DNA from: an uncultured Lachnospiraceae bacterium
GTDB lineage: Bacteria; Bacillota; Clostridia; Lachnospirales; Lachnospiraceae
Assembly: GCA_945919795.1 (NCBI GenBank)
Contig: CAMEJJ010000003.1
Span: 124,001 to 188,000, forward strand
Direction: 5' to 3'
DNA: 64,000 nt
Below, piece after piece: positions 1 through 7,378 of the stretch. The position numbers were made by a program, and so were the translations under genes. The notes below the pieces were generated by a model that searched no databases, was not told the origin of the DNA, and saw only the letters and a list, made by a program, of their open reading frames with translations. How positions within the stretch are numbered: position 1 is the stretch's first letter; each line of letters opens with the position of its first letter.

Positions 1-240
1 TAATTCGATTATTTTATTCATCATTGGAGAGGCGTGGTGAATATCAAGTGCAGTCTGTGACTCCCAGCTGTCAATCAGTAAAACAGTCTCCGGATCATCC
101 AATTTTACAAAATAATCATATCTTAAATTTCCTGCTTCCTCTTTAATTTTCTGAACAGTTCCACTTGCAATCATTTCATCTGCGAATTTTCTTGCAGCTC
201 CGTTTTTCCCAGTGTAGTATATGTTTACTGTAATAGCCAT
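1..240 (-). CDS. ABM-domain (YgiN-like) protein, C-terminus cut by window edge
   Basis: From the ATG at 238-240, 80 codons stay open to the window edge. The product starts MAITVNIYYTGKNG and contains LIDSWESQTALDIHH, the pattern of antibiotic-biosynthesis-monooxygenase (ABM) proteins, small cytoplasmic ferredoxin-fold dimers. Family members are usually about 95 residues, so only a short tail should be missing. An AAGAGAGG-like ribosome binding site precedes the start. The true substrate of such proteins is generally unknown; quinone or aldehyde-type oxidation is a family guess, not visible here. It is the most downstream gene of the minus-strand accessory strip within this window. Confidence 0.72.
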   Translation of the reverse strand, partial: MAITVNIYYTGKNGAARKFADEMIASGTVQKIKEEAGNLRYDYFVKLDDPETVLLIDSWESQTALDIHHASPMMNKIIEL

Positions 241-308
241 ATCTTGCCTCTCTTTCTTATATCTTTTGTTGTTTTTATATACTTAATATCACTCATGTTG
301 CTCCTCTT

Positions 309-944
309 TCAAACGACAACTATTTCTATATAACTTATTGTTTTTTTGGGGTCAACATCTGTAATACCGTAGAAGGAACCCTTATACCAAAGTATAAATC
401 TATTGTCATTATTTACTATGCAGCACAGTGGCAATTGGTATGAGCCACCTTTGGGATAAACGGCCTTTGATGCACAGGATATTCCATAATAGTCCAATGC
501 TTCCAATATTTTTGACCACGATGCGTGATCTTTTCCCATCAGCACGACCACATCGGAAAGGGGAACAGCTGCAAGCATTGCAACGCAGCAATGACCACAG
601 AATCCAGCTTGAATGGGAATCGATTCAATACAGTCTATTTTTCGTATAGGATGTTCCTTAGAATAGGGGCTGTCATGATTGATTCGCGATAGCGTTTCAA
701 TCAGTTCCATTTCAATTTCATATTCCTCTTCAGTCACAAGAGCCGACATCGTTTTCTTGGTTATAGGGATTAAATAATTACCATTTCCCTTGGGAATAAG
801 TTTACATTCAAAAGAGAAGTCAAGGATAGACACCCTGCATGGAATATTCCCCTTTAAACCTGTTTCGTCCCACACATTAAATGGTATCTTGATAAATGTG
901 CGACCACCCTCAGAATATATAAATTCACTAAATCTATATATCAT
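309..944 (-). CDS. DUF1905 domain fused to a C39-peptidase-like domain
   Basis: Two parts are visible in 211 residues. Residues 1-80 match the DUF1905 beta-barrel pattern (I-K-I-P-F-N-V-W, then LIPKGNGNYLIPITKK). From about residue 112 the segment QAGFCGHCCVAMLAAV followed by YYGI and later YGITDVDP resembles papain-like C39 domains, which start Q-x-x-x-x-C-G and end with a strand-DP. The usual catalytic His strand (HFV) reads NRF here, so the peptidase-like part may be inactive or only a binding module. No signal peptide is seen, so it is probably cytoplasmic. The ATG overlaps the stop of a short open remnant upstream (ATGA). Function unknown. Confidence 0.6.
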   Translation of the reverse strand: MIYRFSEFIYSEGGRTFIKIPFNVWDETGLKGNIPCRVSILDFSFECKLIPKGNGNYLIPITKKTMSALVTEEEYEIEMELIETLSRINHDSPYSKEHPIRKIDCIESIPIQAGFCGHCCVAMLAAVPLSDVVVLMGKDHASWSKILEALDYYGISCASKAVYPKGGSYQLPLCCIVNNDNRFILWYKGSFYGITDVDPKKTISYIEIVVV

Positions 945-1027
945 TTGATCACCAGCCTTTCACATATTTCGTTATATAACTTTACGAATTTATTAATTTC
1001 TACAAACCGGATTTTCCAGTGCCTGAA

Positions 1028-1264
1028 TCATTTATATTTTTCATATCTGCATTGTTCCCAAACCTGATTACCAATCAATGTGATTGCTTTTTGAGGGCAC
1101 AAACTGATACAGCGGTAACACATGGTACATCGTTCTCCTGAAACTGCCCGATTGTCTTTCATTTCGATATTTCCCATCGGACATTCTTTACAACACAAAC
1201 CACAGCCAGTGCATGAATCACTTATTTTTAATTTATCGGTATAACCAACCGTTTTACAATCCAC
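1028..1264 (-). pseudogene. 2[4Fe-4S] ferredoxin stump of an EFR1-type flavodoxin-ferredoxin
   Basis: The 78 residues hold two cluster motifs, CTGCGLCCKECP and CTMCYRCISLCP, followed by QKAITLIGNQVWEQC. This spacing and the YRC/ITL ending fit the C-terminal ferredoxin half of EFR1-family proteins, which normally carry an N-terminal flavodoxin domain and are about 250 residues. Here the flavodoxin half is absent: the only start is a GTG at 1264, eight bases after the stop of the upstream gene, without a clear ribosome binding site. It could still be expressed as a small ferredoxin by readthrough of ribosomes, but a 5' truncation is the simpler reading. Confidence 0.6.
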
Positions 1265-1272
1265 ACAAAAAA

Positions 1273-1749
1273 CTATATATCTTCAACAGGAAAAAATATA
1301 AAATTCTTTCCTGTTGAAGGTTCTGTATAATCGCATGCTGCGCCATTTAATTTCAAACTTCTGGATGGAATTGCTGATTCAAGTACATCCATAAATGTTT
1401 CCATATAATGCTCAAACATTACTTCCGTCACTAAATATTTTCTTGCCGGCAGAATCCATTTCTTCCATCCTTCCGGTGCCTGCGCATCTTTTGCCACTTC
1501 TATACCCGCCAGATAATAACCTCTTGTAAAGTCGTGCGTCCACGGCATAAATGACATTGTTTCATCACTCATTGCACCCCAAAAGCCAACGAATGCACCA
1601 TTCTTTTCTCTCATTCCAAGTCCTAATACTTCATCAAAATTTTCATTTGCCTGTTTCCATAGATCCTGTACAATGTTAGCTTCTTCTGTACATAATCCCT
1701 CTTTTCCAATAATGGCAACTTCAGATAAATCCACAATTCTAATATCCAT
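1273..1749 (-). CDS. GyrI-like / AraC-type effector-binding domain protein
   Basis: A stand-alone 158-residue protein of the SOUL/GyrI-like small-molecule-binding fold. The segments VGFWGAMSDE, YYLAGIEV and GWKKWILPARKYLV follow the order found in effector-binding domains that also occur at the C-terminus of AraC regulators. No DNA-binding domain is attached, so it probably binds or sequesters a small hydrophobic compound in the cytoplasm. The ATG has a GAGG ribosome binding site. The neighbours are unrelated enzymes, so context adds little. Confidence 0.65.
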   Translation of the reverse strand: MDIRIVDLSEVAIIGKEGLCTEEANIVQDLWKQANENFDEVLGLGMREKNGAFVGFWGAMSDETMSFMPWTHDFTRGYYLAGIEVAKDAQAPEGWKKWILPARKYLVTEVMFEHYMETFMDVLESAIPSRSLKLNGAACDYTEPSTGKNFIFFPVEDI

Positions 1750-1822
1750 TTTTTTCCTCGCTTCAACACCTATTTAATTCTCTAAAACCCATAAAAGCAC
1801 TTTATTAAATCCCATTTTTTCA

Positions 1823-2272
1823 TTATCTACAAACTGAATTTTTCAAAACTTTTTCGGTTTCTATAATATCCTTTTCAATCAGCGGGCGCATACTGTCCTT
1901 GTATTTTGATAAATCAGCATCCTCCAGGCATGATAATATCTTCGGAATATACTGTGGCTTTGCCAGACCAACTTGTGCAAGAGCCTTAATACATTGTCTT
2001 GCTGTAATTGGTTTTTCGTCTGTGACATGTGTAAGATAATCATCAAGAACCACATCAAAATGATTATCCTCATCCCACTGTGCATTGGCAGCGAGAATAT
2101 ATAACACACGATTTCTTACCAATGACTTTGGGTGGTTAAGCAAGGAAGCAAAAGTATTGAAATACTCATACCATTCATCAGTTTCCTGGCTTTCTAAGAT
2201 GATTTTATCAGCAAACGCACACGCATATTTATCATCTTTAGATGTCAGTTTTGCTATTATGCTGTCCTTCAT
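1823..2272 (-). CDS. HEAT-repeat-like protein (family often labelled SufBD protein)
   Basis: A 149-residue helical protein; stretches such as LLNHPKSLVRNRVLYILAANAQW and the later ARQCIKALAQVGL look like paired HEAT-type helices. Similar proteins in Lachnospiraceae carry the automatic name SufBD protein, but nothing here resembles the SufB/SufD beta-helix, so that name should not be read as Fe-S assembly. The start is taken as the ATG at 2272 rather than the GTG three bases upstream; it overlaps the 3' end of the upstream gene by 35 bases, which suggests translational coupling. Specific function unknown; repeat scaffolds of this size usually bind another protein. Confidence 0.6.
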   Translation of the reverse strand: MKDSIIAKLTSKDDKYACAFADKIILESQETDEWYEYFNTFASLLNHPKSLVRNRVLYILAANAQWDEDNHFDVVLDDYLTHVTDEKPITARQCIKALAQVGLAKPQYIPKILSCLEDADLSKYKDSMRPLIEKDIIETEKVLKNSVCR

Positions 2273-2555
2273 CACTGTCTTTATCCTCTTTCTCTTTTTT
2301 AATGCTGGTTCCTATCGCCAGACCAATCAACATACCAAGGGATATGCCTATGCCGGTATTATTACCAAAAGAGGATCCAATCGCAGTGCCCATGCACATT
2401 CCAAGACACATTCCTTCTGCACCGTAATCGTCGCTCGTTTCCTCATTCTCATTTTTCCTTTTTTTGGCAGCACTTCTGGCAGAAAATATTGCCAGCAAAA
2501 GTCCCATTGCAATCCACGGCAAAGCCGCCTGCATAAAATCAAGTATATTTTCCAT
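2238..2555 (-). CDS. small glycine-rich membrane protein
   Basis: A 105-residue protein. Residues 7-25 form one membrane helix (FMQAALPWIAMGLLLAIF), followed by a charged stretch and then a glycine-zipper region (GMCLGMCMGTAIGSSFG, GISLGMLIGLAIG) that could make a second, helical-hairpin membrane segment. The lysine/aspartate-rich tail is probably cytoplasmic. The ATG at 2555 is preferred over an upstream TTG because GAAAGGAG lies eight bases before it. It overlaps the next gene downstream. Glycine-zipper proteins oligomerise in membranes; no specific role can be assigned. Confidence 0.6.
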   Translation of the reverse strand: MENILDFMQAALPWIAMGLLLAIFSARSAAKKRKNENEETSDDYGAEGMCLGMCMGTAIGSSFGNNTGIGISLGMLIGLAIGTSIKKEKEDKDSDEGQHNSKTDI

Positions 2556-2593
2556 CTCCCATTCTCCTTTCAATCACTTATGCTTCCTCTGAT

Positions 2594-2610
2594 AAGAGGC
2601 GGTTCGTTCA
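2594..2610. repeat. 17-bp direct repeat AAGAGGCGGTTCGTTCA, copy 1
   Basis: The 17 bases AAGAGGCGGTTCGTTCA occur here, just 3' of the Nudix gene, and again without mismatch at 7311-7327. Both are non-coding. A perfect 17-mer shared 4.7 kb apart suggests a recombination scar or a shared tail of duplicated DNA. Confidence 0.8.
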
Positions 2611-2676
2611 CCTCTCTAAACACCGCTTTTGTTCTGCAATTTCAAAATAGTCACGCAAAATGGGATATGTCAATTC
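2607..2676. repeat. 70-bp repeat, copy 1 (Nudix 3' end)
   Basis: The last coding bases of the Nudix gene and its stop, from TTCACCTCTC through the TATGTCAATTC end, recur at 4020-4089 with 67 of 70 identical bases by eye. The copy here is part of the intact gene. Confidence 0.85.
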
Positions 2677-3039
2677 ATCTGGCAGCGAATCGAACAACCC
2701 AATCTTTTCCATTTCACTGTTTGACGGTATTTCCTCTAATGAGTGCACAATTGCAAAATACACTTGTCCATTTCCTTTGTAGTAATAACCATTGAGTTCT
2801 CCGTCAATCGTGTAGTCGCATAACGGTTCCATATCGAACGTAGCTGCGCCTGTTTCTTCATATAATTCTCTTTTGGCGGCTTCTAAAGGCGTTTCACCTT
2901 CTTCAATCCATCCGCTTGGATGCTCCCAAGTGGTACGCTCTTTGTGCATACACAATAGCCATTTTCCTTTATACAAAGCTATAACATCTGCAGAAAAATA
3001 GCTTTGAAAAGAATTAAAAGGGAAAAGTTCAAACTTCAT
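2608..3039 (-). CDS. Nudix hydrolase
   Basis: Contains a complete Nudix box, G-x5-E-x7-R-E-L-x-E-E-x-G, as GWIEEGETPLEAAKRELYEE plus TGA, at about residues 50-72. The glutamates of REL-x-EE bind the catalytic divalent metal. Members hydrolyse nucleoside diphosphates linked to another moiety; the substrate cannot be read from sequence. The start is the ATG at 3039 with a GAGGAG site, giving 143 residues. The last 22 codons are duplicated 1.4 kb upstream as a stump (4020-4089), so two copies of this gene, or a copied tail, once existed here. Confidence 0.85.
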   Translation of the reverse strand: MKFELFPFNSFQSYFSADVIALYKGKWLLCMHKERTTWEHPSGWIEEGETPLEAAKRELYEETGAATFDMEPLCDYTIDGELNGYYYKGNGQVYFAIVHSLEEIPSNSEMEKIGLFDSLPDELTYPILRDYFEIAEQKRCLER

Positions 3040-3113
3040 AAATATTCTCCTCAACCGCATTATTCAAAAAACGTCACAAACAGATAGATTTTGCCAATTT
3101 CATATTTTATGTA

Positions 3114-3551
3114 TTATTCAAGCCATTGAATAAAAGCTGTTTTATCCGTACTGTTATATCCTGCATTTCCATAAAAATTCAATGTCGTTTCTTTCTTTGA
3201 ACCTGTAAGTAACATCATTTTATAGCAGTTTGTGTTTTCTGCTATGTCCTTTGCATAATTCAGGCATTCTGTTGCATACCCTTTTCCACGATAATCTGAA
3301 TGTGTAACAACATTTTCAATAAACGCATAGGGTCTTATATTTCTTGTTAAATTTGGAATAATCACACAGACACAAGAAGACACTATTTTCCCATCTATTT
3401 CCTTGACAACAATATGATGGTTTTTATCTTGCATAATCGTATTCCAAGTGTTTTCCAAATGCTCTGACATTTCCGGGATTGTTTCCTCGTGCAAATGTAA
3501 ATATAATTCTAATACTTTACTTAACTCGTTTTCATAAACTTCTCTAACCAT
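3114..3551 (-). CDS. GNAT family N-acetyltransferase
   Basis: The acetyl-CoA pyrophosphate-binding loop is present as DYRGKGYATECLNYA (R-x-x-G-x-A), preceded by AFIENVVTHSDYR and followed by YKMMLLTGSKKETTLNFYGNAGY, the canonical motif A/B order of GNAT enzymes. I start it at the ATG at 3551 (MVREVYENEL), which has GGAG eight bases upstream and matches the usual N-terminus of this subfamily, giving 145 residues; an in-frame TTG start 30 bases upstream is less likely. The acceptor is unknown; many such genes confer small-molecule resistance or modify amino groups on metabolites. Confidence 0.85.
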   Translation of the reverse strand: MVREVYENELSKVLELYLHLHEETIPEMSEHLENTWNTIMQDKNHHIVVKEIDGKIVSSCVCVIIPNLTRNIRPYAFIENVVTHSDYRGKGYATECLNYAKDIAENTNCYKMMLLTGSKKETTLNFYGNAGYNSTDKTAFIQWLE

Positions 3552-3596
3552 TGCAACATCTCCATAATTTTCCAATTTCAAGTCATATTGGTTTTG

Positions 3597-4016
3597 CTAA
3601 ATTCTCTTAATAAGAAGCATCTCCATTGGTTGCTCATACCCAGGGACATCAATAACAAAACCACCACAATCTTTATATCCTAATTTTCTATAGAAATGCT
3701 GTGCTTCTTCATCAACCTGTGTAGATGTCAAAAGCATACCATATCCCTTTGATTTCATATCCTTTTCCCAATGTTCCATAAGTTTCTTTCCATATCCTTT
3801 TTTGTGATAATTCCATTCAACAAATAACATTGTACAAAATGGCGTATTATCCCAAAAAAGATTATATCTCAACAATCCTATTGGTTTATTATCATCTAAT
3901 AAAACATATCCTCTTTTATCTCTAACTTTATTATCAAATTCTTGTTCTGGCAAATGCTTATCAAGACTATACCAAAACTCTTTATCTTCTGATTGAACAA
4001 ATCTAATTTCAAGCAT
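3597..4016 (-). CDS. GNAT family N-acetyltransferase
   Basis: A 139-residue GNAT enzyme. The acetyl-CoA loop reads NYHKKGYGKKLMEHW, preceded by the strand CTMLFVEW and followed by LTSTQVDEEAQHFYRKLGY. The gene is clearly richer in A+T than most neighbours. Its ribosome binding site, AGAGAGGTGAAGAA, is partly built from the last codons and stop of the Nudix-tail duplication immediately upstream, so a deletion seems to have placed this gene behind a foreign tail. Substrate unknown. Confidence 0.83.
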   Translation of the reverse strand: MLEIRFVQSEDKEFWYSLDKHLPEQEFDNKVRDKRGYVLLDDNKPIGLLRYNLFWDNTPFCTMLFVEWNYHKKGYGKKLMEHWEKDMKSKGYGMLLTSTQVDEEAQHFYRKLGYKDCGGFVIDVPGYEQPMEMLLIKRI

Positions 4017-4019
4017 TTC

Positions 4020-4089
4020 TTCACCTCTCTAAACACCGCTTTTGTTCTGCAATTTCAAAATAGTCACGCAAAATCGGGTATGTTAATTC
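4020..4089 (-). pseudogene. stump of a second Nudix gene (3' end only)
   Basis: Seventy bases nearly identical to 2607-2676 encode the same C-terminal tail (LTYPILRDYFEIAEQKRCLE) and stop, but nothing upstream encodes the Nudix domain. The fragment ends a few bases before the GNAT start at 4016. It is either what remains after deletion of a tandem Nudix copy or a copied tail left by recombination. Confidence 0.75.
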
Positions 4090-4115
4090 GCGTTCTTTCT
4101 TTCAAAAATATGAAG

Positions 4116-4748
4116 TTATCGGTGAGAATTCATTAATGCCTTCAATTCTTCCATGTCACTATTTTGCATAATGTAATCAAATACAACTTGATTGCTCAAT
4201 GCTTTTTTTAACAAGTTCTGATCTATTTTATCAATAATATCTATCCAGTCCCGTTTTACCGCCGTATTTATTTGGTTGAATAAATGTGTATCATACCTTT
4301 TTCTTTCCGCATCATGAATAGGATATCCTGTACCGAAATCTCCATCAAATAATTTATTAATTGTACATTGAAGATTAATTTCTCCGCTCCATCCAAAGTT
4401 AAGTCCAAATGGAAAAGATACTGCATTGCCACCATTAATTCTTCCAAACAGAAACGCATCTTGGGGTGTAGGAGTATACCCACATATTACGCTCGGTAAA
4501 CTATTACATGCTAACATCATCCCTTGCCCTGAGGAACATCCGGTAACTACAAAATCAACAACTTTACTGGAAAGCAAAAGACTTACACAGATTGCAATTT
4601 CAATATATGAGAAATTTTTTGTTGTATCTTCAAACACTCCGAAATTAATTACTTCATATCCAAAAGGCTCAACTGCTTTTCCTACACTCTCAAAAATCAA
4701 TTTATTTTTCTCTTTTTGTGATGTTGCTTGAATCACTCCAATTTTCAT
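4116..4748 (-). CDS. RpiB/LacA/LacB family sugar-phosphate isomerase
   Basis: The 210-residue product begins MKIGVIQATSQKEKN and contains VDFVVTGCSSGQGMML, the position of the catalytic Cys/Gly loop in ribose-5-phosphate isomerase B and galactose-6-phosphate isomerase. Family members interconvert aldose and ketose phosphates in the cytoplasm. It is longer than ordinary RpiB (about 145 residues; a second, normal RpiB is at 27477-27905), with a helical C-terminal extension from about residue 140, so a different substrate is likely. AAGGAG precedes the ATG. Its neighbours are degraded genes, so pathway context is missing. Confidence 0.75.
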   Translation of the reverse strand: MKIGVIQATSQKEKNKLIFESVGKAVEPFGYEVINFGVFEDTTKNFSYIEIAICVSLLLSSKVVDFVVTGCSSGQGMMLACNSLPSVICGYTPTPQDAFLFGRINGGNAVSFPFGLNFGWSGEINLQCTINKLFDGDFGTGYPIHDAERKRYDTHLFNQINTAVKRDWIDIIDKIDQNLLKKALSNQVVFDYIMQNSDMEELKALMNSHR

Positions 4749-4838
4749 AGTTTCTCCTTATCATAGGCAACAAAAGTGACTTTAGTATTATCCAATGCTT
4801 TCTCGACCTGTTCCTTACATGGTGGCTCCCAACCTACG
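4745..4838 (-). pseudogene. C-terminal remnant of an unidentified gene
   Basis: A reading frame without a start encodes SVGWEPPCKEQVEKAL then DNTKVTFVAYDKEKL and ends in a TGA overlapping the ATG of the isomerase gene. The ATGA coupling suggests it was once the 3' end of a full gene in an operon. The sequence is too short to assign. Confidence 0.4.
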
Positions 4839-5043
4839 GATGTGTATAATGAAGTTCACTTATTGGCCTTATCATTCCATAAAGTGCCATATCCAGTATC
4901 TGTCCATTCTTCACTGCATTGCACTTCATAATACCTTCCAACTGAAATCCTGCTTTTTCAAGAACACGTCGTGACCCGATATTATAAGCAAATGCCAGTG
5001 ATGCAGCATCTGTTTGTTCCCATGTACGTATTGATATTTTCAA
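4834..5043 (-). pseudogene. GNAT acetyltransferase with large internal deletion
   Basis: A good start exists (TTG at 5043 with GGAGG upstream) giving LKISIRTWEQTDAASLAFAYN, a RimJ/RimL-type N-terminus. It then jumps directly to IGSRRVLEKAGFQLEGIMKC and GQILDMALYGMIR, the typical C-terminus of the same family. About 90-100 residues including the acetyl-CoA-binding loop are missing, so this 70-residue product cannot be an acetyltransferase. The fusion is in frame, which points to a single clean deletion. Confidence 0.7.
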
Positions 5044-5117
5044 ACTTATACCTCCATCGGCAGTTAAATTGGAACATAATTTATCCTGCTTTCTCTGTCT
5101 TCTAAACAAGTATTTTT

Positions 5118-5534
5118 TTACCATCTCTTTTCAAATGCAATTCTTGCATCGGAACAAAATCCAATTATCGTCAAAATACCAGTAACACATTTTTCAAACA
5201 TTGTTCCTAAAAACTGTTGAATTACTCCAACTAAAGTCAGAGGTAAAGTAATTATCAAAAACGCAGAAATTACGATACCCCAAAACTTATTGAACTTAAT
5301 CGGTATAATTTGACTTGCAATTAATGCAATTAAAATATTAAAAATCGTCAATATAATAGAACTTGTTGATGTTTGGACGGCAGCTTCAAATGATTCCATT
5401 CTTCCACCATTTACCCACAAATAGGGTATGATATTAGCCATAACTAATAAATGTATGCATATATTTATTGCACCTACGGTAACACTGATTATCCCTGCTT
5501 TTCTTAAATCAAATTTTCTAATCCATTGTATCAT
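5118..5534 (-). CDS. small integral membrane protein
   Basis: A 138-residue protein with about four hydrophobic segments: AGIISVTVGAINICIHLLVM, IILTIFNILIALIASQII, WGIVISAFLIITLPLTLVG and a weaker helix near GILTIIGFC. The arrangement resembles short YIP1/DUF-type membrane proteins, but I do not recognise a family. The ATG at 5534 overlaps the end of an upstream fragment and has GGAG ten bases before it. Function unknown. Confidence 0.6.
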   Translation of the reverse strand: MIQWIRKFDLRKAGIISVTVGAINICIHLLVMANIIPYLWVNGGRMESFEAAVQTSTSSIILTIFNILIALIASQIIPIKFNKFWGIVISAFLIITLPLTLVGVIQQFLGTMFEKCVTGILTIIGFCSDARIAFEKRW

Positions 5535-5700
5535 TGTTCGCAATCTCCATATTTTTTACTTTCCTATCTTTATAACCTTTACCTTTGCGGAAATTTCCAC
5601 CCTGCCACATAAAGATTCCAATCGCATATCCTATATGCCATAGTCCAAAAAGAACCGTTACTACCAGATAGATTTCCGATTTGATTCTATTTCCTCTTCT
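5518..5700 (-). pseudogene. one-TM reading-frame fragment
   Basis: A frame without an ATG start runs from inside the end of the PEBP-like gene and encodes RIKSEIYLVVTVLFGLWHIG then YAIGIFMWQGGNFRKGKGY, with one membrane helix, before a TAG at 5518-5520. No start with a ribosome binding site is visible, so it is probably the C-terminal remainder of a membrane protein whose 5' part was lost where the PEBP gene now ends. Confidence 0.4.
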
Positions 5701-6394
5701 CTAAAAATGTCAGCAAAATTCCAGCCACAAGGAATATCATAAATGCTATAACCATAGTAATTCCCATGGCAACTCCAATGTTGTAATTCTCCACATTCTC
5801 AGGATGTATTCTATATCCATGGAATGAGGCTCCTACCATAAGTGAAATAACTGCTAATCCATAACATATCCTGCCGGCGATTTTTAATCTATGGCCTTTA
5901 ACTACTTCTTTTTCCATACGAATATGTTTCCTCTGATACTTTCCTATTAACTCACCTTTTGCCAATACATAACCATCCATTGCATTGAGCAAATCATCCT
6001 TTTTGCTTTCAGAATTCAACTGTATCTTCTTGCTCAATGCGTAAATGGTAAATCTATATCTATGGTTCCAATTAAATGGCGGTTTCGGTCCACGATAGCA
6101 ATGTCTGCCATACGCAATACCTTGTTCAATGTGAATTGGTTCATCTACAAATGCACCTTGGGGCAATCCGCCCGGAATTATACTGACAGGAGGTATATTC
6201 CATACCACCCAATGATTAAATCCGGGCTGAATGGGATGATCCAAATCATCCATAACTATAGCAAGCGTTACCGTTTCGGCAGGTAAACCTTCAATATGTA
6301 ACTCCGGTGATTTATCGTCGCCGTAACCAGAACAACAGTCAGGTATCCCATCATTGTTTTCAAATTGTGATGATTTAATAAACAATTCTTTCAC
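5687..6394 (-). CDS. YbhB/YbcL (PEBP, Raf-kinase-inhibitor-like) protein with C-terminal membrane part
   Basis: Residues 1-160 carry the phosphatidylethanolamine-binding-protein pattern: DDKSPELHIEGLP, MDDLDHP, GFNHWVVWNIP and YRGPKPPFNWNHRYRFTIYA, which build the anion-binding pocket. YbhB-like proteins normally stop near the GKYQR sequence at residue 153, but here about 75 more residues follow with two membrane helices (YGLAVISLMVGASF, GITMVIAFMIFLVAGILL). The start is a GTG with AAAGGG upstream. The extension may be a true anchor or the result of fusion with a neighbouring membrane gene, which this region shows repeatedly. Ligand unknown. Confidence 0.75.
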   Translation of the reverse strand: MKELFIKSSQFENNDGIPDCCSGYGDDKSPELHIEGLPAETVTLAIVMDDLDHPIQPGFNHWVVWNIPPVSIIPGGLPQGAFVDEPIHIEQGIAYGRHCYRGPKPPFNWNHRYRFTIYALSKKIQLNSESKKDDLLNAMDGYVLAKGELIGKYQRKHIRMEKEVVKGHRLKIAGRICYGLAVISLMVGASFHGYRIHPENVENYNIGVAMGITMVIAFMIFLVAGILLTFLEKRK

Positions 6395-6439
6395 TATTTT
6401 ATACCCTTTCTCCCAACAGGAGTTTCTATTTTCTGTTTC

Positions 6440-6934
6440 TTATAACTTCTTCTCCATCAGCCAGAATCGACCTTTTCGCCAATCTGCATATCCACATCTT
6501 ATATATCCGTTTTTTTCATACATGCTGATTGCATATGGATTCTCTGAAAACACATCCAGCCGTACAGATTTAAACCCCATATTCTGAAGTTGATTTTCTA
6601 TATGATTCAATACAATTTTTCCAATTCCTCTATTCTGAACTTCCGGCGAAACACACAATCGATGTATGATGCAGGTCATTTCGCCATTACACTTCCACTC
6701 CGCATTTAAATACTCCGGTTCATATTCTGTGCTTATCGTGTAAATTGCAATCAGCCGGCTCTCCTCTGTTACCGTATATAGAGTACCGTTGGTAATATCA
6801 TTGGCAAAATCCTCCCTTGTAGGATATATCTCATCCCATTGGTGAATTCCCTGTTTTTCCATAGTTTCGATTGCCTCCGCTATTAAGCTGCATATACTTT
6901 TTAAATCATCCATTGTTCCCTGTCTGAATTCCAT
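6440..6934 (-). CDS. GNAT family N-acetyltransferase
   Basis: A full-length 164-residue acetyltransferase. The order IIHRLCVSPEVQNRGIG (motif A with the Q-x-x-G-x-G loop), KSVRLDVFSENPYAISMYEK and NGYIRCGYADW is canonical. The N-terminus MEFRQGTMDDLKSICSLI is the usual first strand and helix, and GGAG precedes the ATG. Sequence resembles the broad YjgM/RimI-like group; the acceptor is not predictable. Confidence 0.87.
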   Translation of the reverse strand: MEFRQGTMDDLKSICSLIAEAIETMEKQGIHQWDEIYPTREDFANDITNGTLYTVTEESRLIAIYTISTEYEPEYLNAEWKCNGEMTCIIHRLCVSPEVQNRGIGKIVLNHIENQLQNMGFKSVRLDVFSENPYAISMYEKNGYIRCGYADWRKGRFWLMEKKL

Positions 6935-7034
6935 ATGTTTTATTCTCCGGTTTTAATAAATCCATTATTATTCCACATATAAAATATTGCCATTAAAATT
7001 ATATATTCTATCTCAAAAAATTCCGATTTGCCCA

Positions 7035-7226
7035 TTACTTTATTTTATCTGTCTCTTCTAAGTAGAACTCAAGATAACCACAATTAGAACAAACTGCTAC
7101 ATGAACTTTTCCAAGATTATCTTTAAATATACCTGGCTTTGTGATTTTTAAGCCGTATGCAGCCCCCTCCACTTTAACATCATAATCCTCTTTCATTTCA
7201 TTGTTACATCGTAAACATTTTCTCAT
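7035..7226 (-). CDS. zinc-ribbon protein, nucleic-acid-binding type
   Basis: A 63-residue protein with two C-x2-C knuckles, CLRCNNEM at the N-terminus and CSNCGYLEFY near the C-terminus, the layout of a zinc ribbon (YgiT-like or transcription-factor-S-like proteins). GGAGGT precedes the ATG. Related proteins are monogenic in Firmicutes and lack an assigned role; it may bind DNA, RNA or another protein. Confidence 0.75.
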   Translation of the reverse strand: MRKCLRCNNEMKEDYDVKVEGAAYGLKITKPGIFKDNLGKVHVAVCSNCGYLEFYLEETDKIK

Positions 7227-7310
7227 TTCTCTTACCTCCTCCCGATTTGATATGCAGCATTACACTGAAACATCCTATCCTTTTTGACATCCACCCATTC
7301 CCCAGATTTC

Positions 7311-7327
7311 AAGAGGCGGTTCGTTCA
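7311..7327. repeat. 17-bp direct repeat AAGAGGCGGTTCGTTCA, copy 2
   Basis: Second perfect copy of the 17-mer at 2594-2610, here in the 339-base gene-poor stretch between the zinc-ribbon gene and the Ntn hydrolase gene. Confidence 0.8.
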
Positions 7328-7378
7328 TCACGATAAAGATATCTGATGGTTTCGCATGATATCAACAAGCTTTTTAAC

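Noticed and set aside
428-649. Plus-strand ORF of 73 codons inside the DUF1905/C39-like gene
   Set aside because: Shadow of the minus-strand gene; no ribosome binding site and no family pattern.
1823-2272. SufB/SufD Fe-S assembly protein
   Set aside because: Automatic label only; the sequence is helical HEAT-like, not a beta-helix, and no suf genes are nearby.
2085-2795. 236-codon plus-strand ORF across three minus-strand genes
   Set aside because: It spans the HEAT, glycine-rich and Nudix genes on the other strand, has low-complexity serine/histidine content and no start site.
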